Assembly (NCBI GenBank): GCA_900556395.1
Contig: USOQ01000040.1
Location: forward strand, 1 to 25,230
Reading direction: 5' to 3'
Source of the DNA: Candidatus Segatella caccae
GTDB lineage: Bacteria > Bacteroidota > Bacteroidia > Bacteroidales > Bacteroidaceae
Length of the DNA stretch: 25,230 nt
Shown here piece by piece: positions 24,655-25,230 of this stretch. Made by a program: the position numbers and the translations under genes. Position 1 is the stretch's first letter; every line of letters starts with the position of its first letter. The notes beneath the pieces were generated by a model. That model saw only the letters and a program-made list of their open reading frames with translations, was not told where the DNA came from and did not search any database.

Positions 24655-24915
24655 CTATTGGTTAGGCGATATGTTTAGAAGTTTCTCTGCCTCTATCTCA
24701 ATCCGGCTTTTCTTCGTCTGCACAATGAGAGAGCGGACATCCACATCAAGAGCCTCTGCCACTTGTACAAGTGTTTCGAGGCTTGGTTGCGAACTGTTGG
24801 TACACCACTTGCTCACGGTGGCGGGGTCTTTACCCAATTCGTCTGCCAGCCACTTGGCTGTCCTTTTGTTTTCAACCAATACTATCTTGATGCGATTGAT
24901 ATCTTTCTTTGCCAT
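24655..24915 (-). CDS. Small XRE-family helix-turn-helix regulator
   Basis: An 86-residue protein that is almost entirely one Cro/cI-type helix-turn-helix domain (about 8-65): NRIKIVLVENKRTAKWLADE, then GKDPATVSKWCTNSSQPSLE as the turn and recognition helix, then LVQVAEALDVDVRSLI. A charged helical tail follows (KKSRIEIEAEKLL). Regulators of this size often head restriction-modification loci and control expression of the operon, which fits its position at the start of this minus-strand cluster. ATG 24915 was chosen because the -7 box at 24941-24948 lies just upstream, which rules out the longer start at 24966. Confidence 0.88.
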   Translation of the reverse strand: MAKKDINRIKIVLVENKRTAKWLADELGKDPATVSKWCTNSSQPSLETLVQVAEALDVDVRSLIVQTKKSRIEIEAEKLLNISPNQ

Positions 24916-24940
24916 ATCCTTTCTTGTGTTTCTTGGTTTA

Positions 24941-24948
24941 CAAAGGTA
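24941..24948 (-). promoter_or_regulatory. -7 box of the XRE gene promoter
   Basis: The minus strand reads TACCTTTG, an exact TAnnTTTG box 25 nt before the start codon. The expected TTTG box (about 24968-24972) is absent, and that spot coincides with the apparent left end of the IS element. Confidence 0.6.
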
Positions 24949-25058
24949 AAAATTATCTTGGATCACTACTGTCCCGTTAAAGTGGACTAATCGCTCTTTG
25001 AATTAATTGAAATACAGTCTTTTGCAAGAGATTTTAAGGGTGCGACGATTTGAATTTG

Positions 25059-25066
25059 TACTTTTG
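25059..25066 (+). promoter_or_regulatory. -7 box of the transposase gene
   Basis: TACTTTTG, an exact TAnnTTTG box, 22 nt before the transposase ATG. No well-placed TTTG box is seen. Confidence 0.45.
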
Positions 25067-25088
25067 CAGTTATCTATAATACTGCACG

Positions 25089-25230
25089 ATGAACAAAGAC
25101 AAATACGTTTTCGCCCAATTGATAGAATTTCTCGACAATAACAAGTTTCGCCATTTGGTTGACAAGTATGATGGGAACCGCTATGTGAAGCATTTCACTT
25201 GTTGGAATCAGTTGCTTGCAATGATGTTTG
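25089..25230 (+). CDS. IS4-family transposase, N-terminal part (DUF4372)
   Basis: ATG 25089 opens a frame that runs off the right edge after 47 codons. It begins MNKDKYVFAQLIEFLDNN and contains HFTCWNQLLAMMF, the characteristic DUF4372 domain found at the start of many Bacteroidota IS4-family transposases. The catalytic DDE core would lie beyond the window. The gene is preceded by a -7 box and by the probable IS terminal sequence. Confidence 0.85.
   Translation, partial: MNKDKYVFAQLIEFLDNNKFRHLVDKYDGNRYVKHFTCWNQLLAMMF

Larger units (their letters stand above)
24968..25230 (+). mobile_element. Left end of an IS4-family insertion sequence
   Basis: The transposase reading frame starting at 25089 marks an IS. 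The candidate terminal sequence CTGTCCCGTTAAAGTGGAC begins near 24969. The left boundary is approximate, because the right end lies outside the window and neither inverted repeats nor a target duplication can be compared. Confidence 0.6.

Overview
The window looks like a chromosome segment of an AT-rich Bacteroidota species, most likely Prevotellaceae (Segatella/Prevotella type). This is inferred from a fused SecDF, a SusC/SusD pair, a TPR-containing sensor kinase, DUF4595- and BACON-like lipoproteins, and Bacteroidota promoters (TTTG, about 20 nt, TAnnTTTG) ahead of several genes. No species-level claim is possible from the sequence alone.

Layout. 1-2405: 3' part of secDF, then a bidirectional terminator and tRNA-Arg(CCT) on the minus strand. 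2751-3716: an endonuclease/exonuclease/phosphatase-family hydrolase. 4395-5114: a small outer-membrane beta-barrel protein, followed by a 22-bp palindromic tandem repeat and a two-way terminator shared with the convergent fabI (5343-6200). 6201-7081: a long intergenic stretch with the fabI promoter, an apparent diverged copy of that promoter region, and an inverted-repeat element. 7082-11582: a SusC/SusD pair in which susC carries two independent lesions (a G7-tract frameshift in the signal peptide and an in-frame amber codon) while susD is intact. 11765-12640: an Rpn-family PD-(D/E)XK nuclease, followed by three copies of a 22-bp element at exact 33-bp spacing. 12994-15060: metG. 15265-17780: a two-component pair (NarL-type regulator and TPR sensor kinase). 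18035-20570: an unknown polytopic membrane protein and a BACON/DUF4595-like lipoprotein.

20922-24915 is a minus-strand defence-type cluster. In transcription order it holds a small XRE repressor, a decayed fic joined directly to the 3' end of a type I restriction specificity gene (hsdS), an intact GmrSD-like DUF262/DUF1524 protein, and an intact Fic protein with a VbhA-like antitoxin domain at its N-terminus. It reads as a type I restriction-modification locus that lost its core by deletion but kept a modification-dependent nuclease and a Fic enzyme. At the right edge an IS4-family element (DUF4372 transposase) begins, apparently inserted just upstream of the XRE gene's -7 box.

Housekeeping genes (secDF, tRNA-Arg, fabI, metG) alternate with accessory genes. 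The points most worth a second look are the fic/hsdS chimera, the GmrSD-Fic pair with its altered antitoxin motif, the doubly broken susC with a possible phase-variable tract, and the 33-bp periodic repeats.
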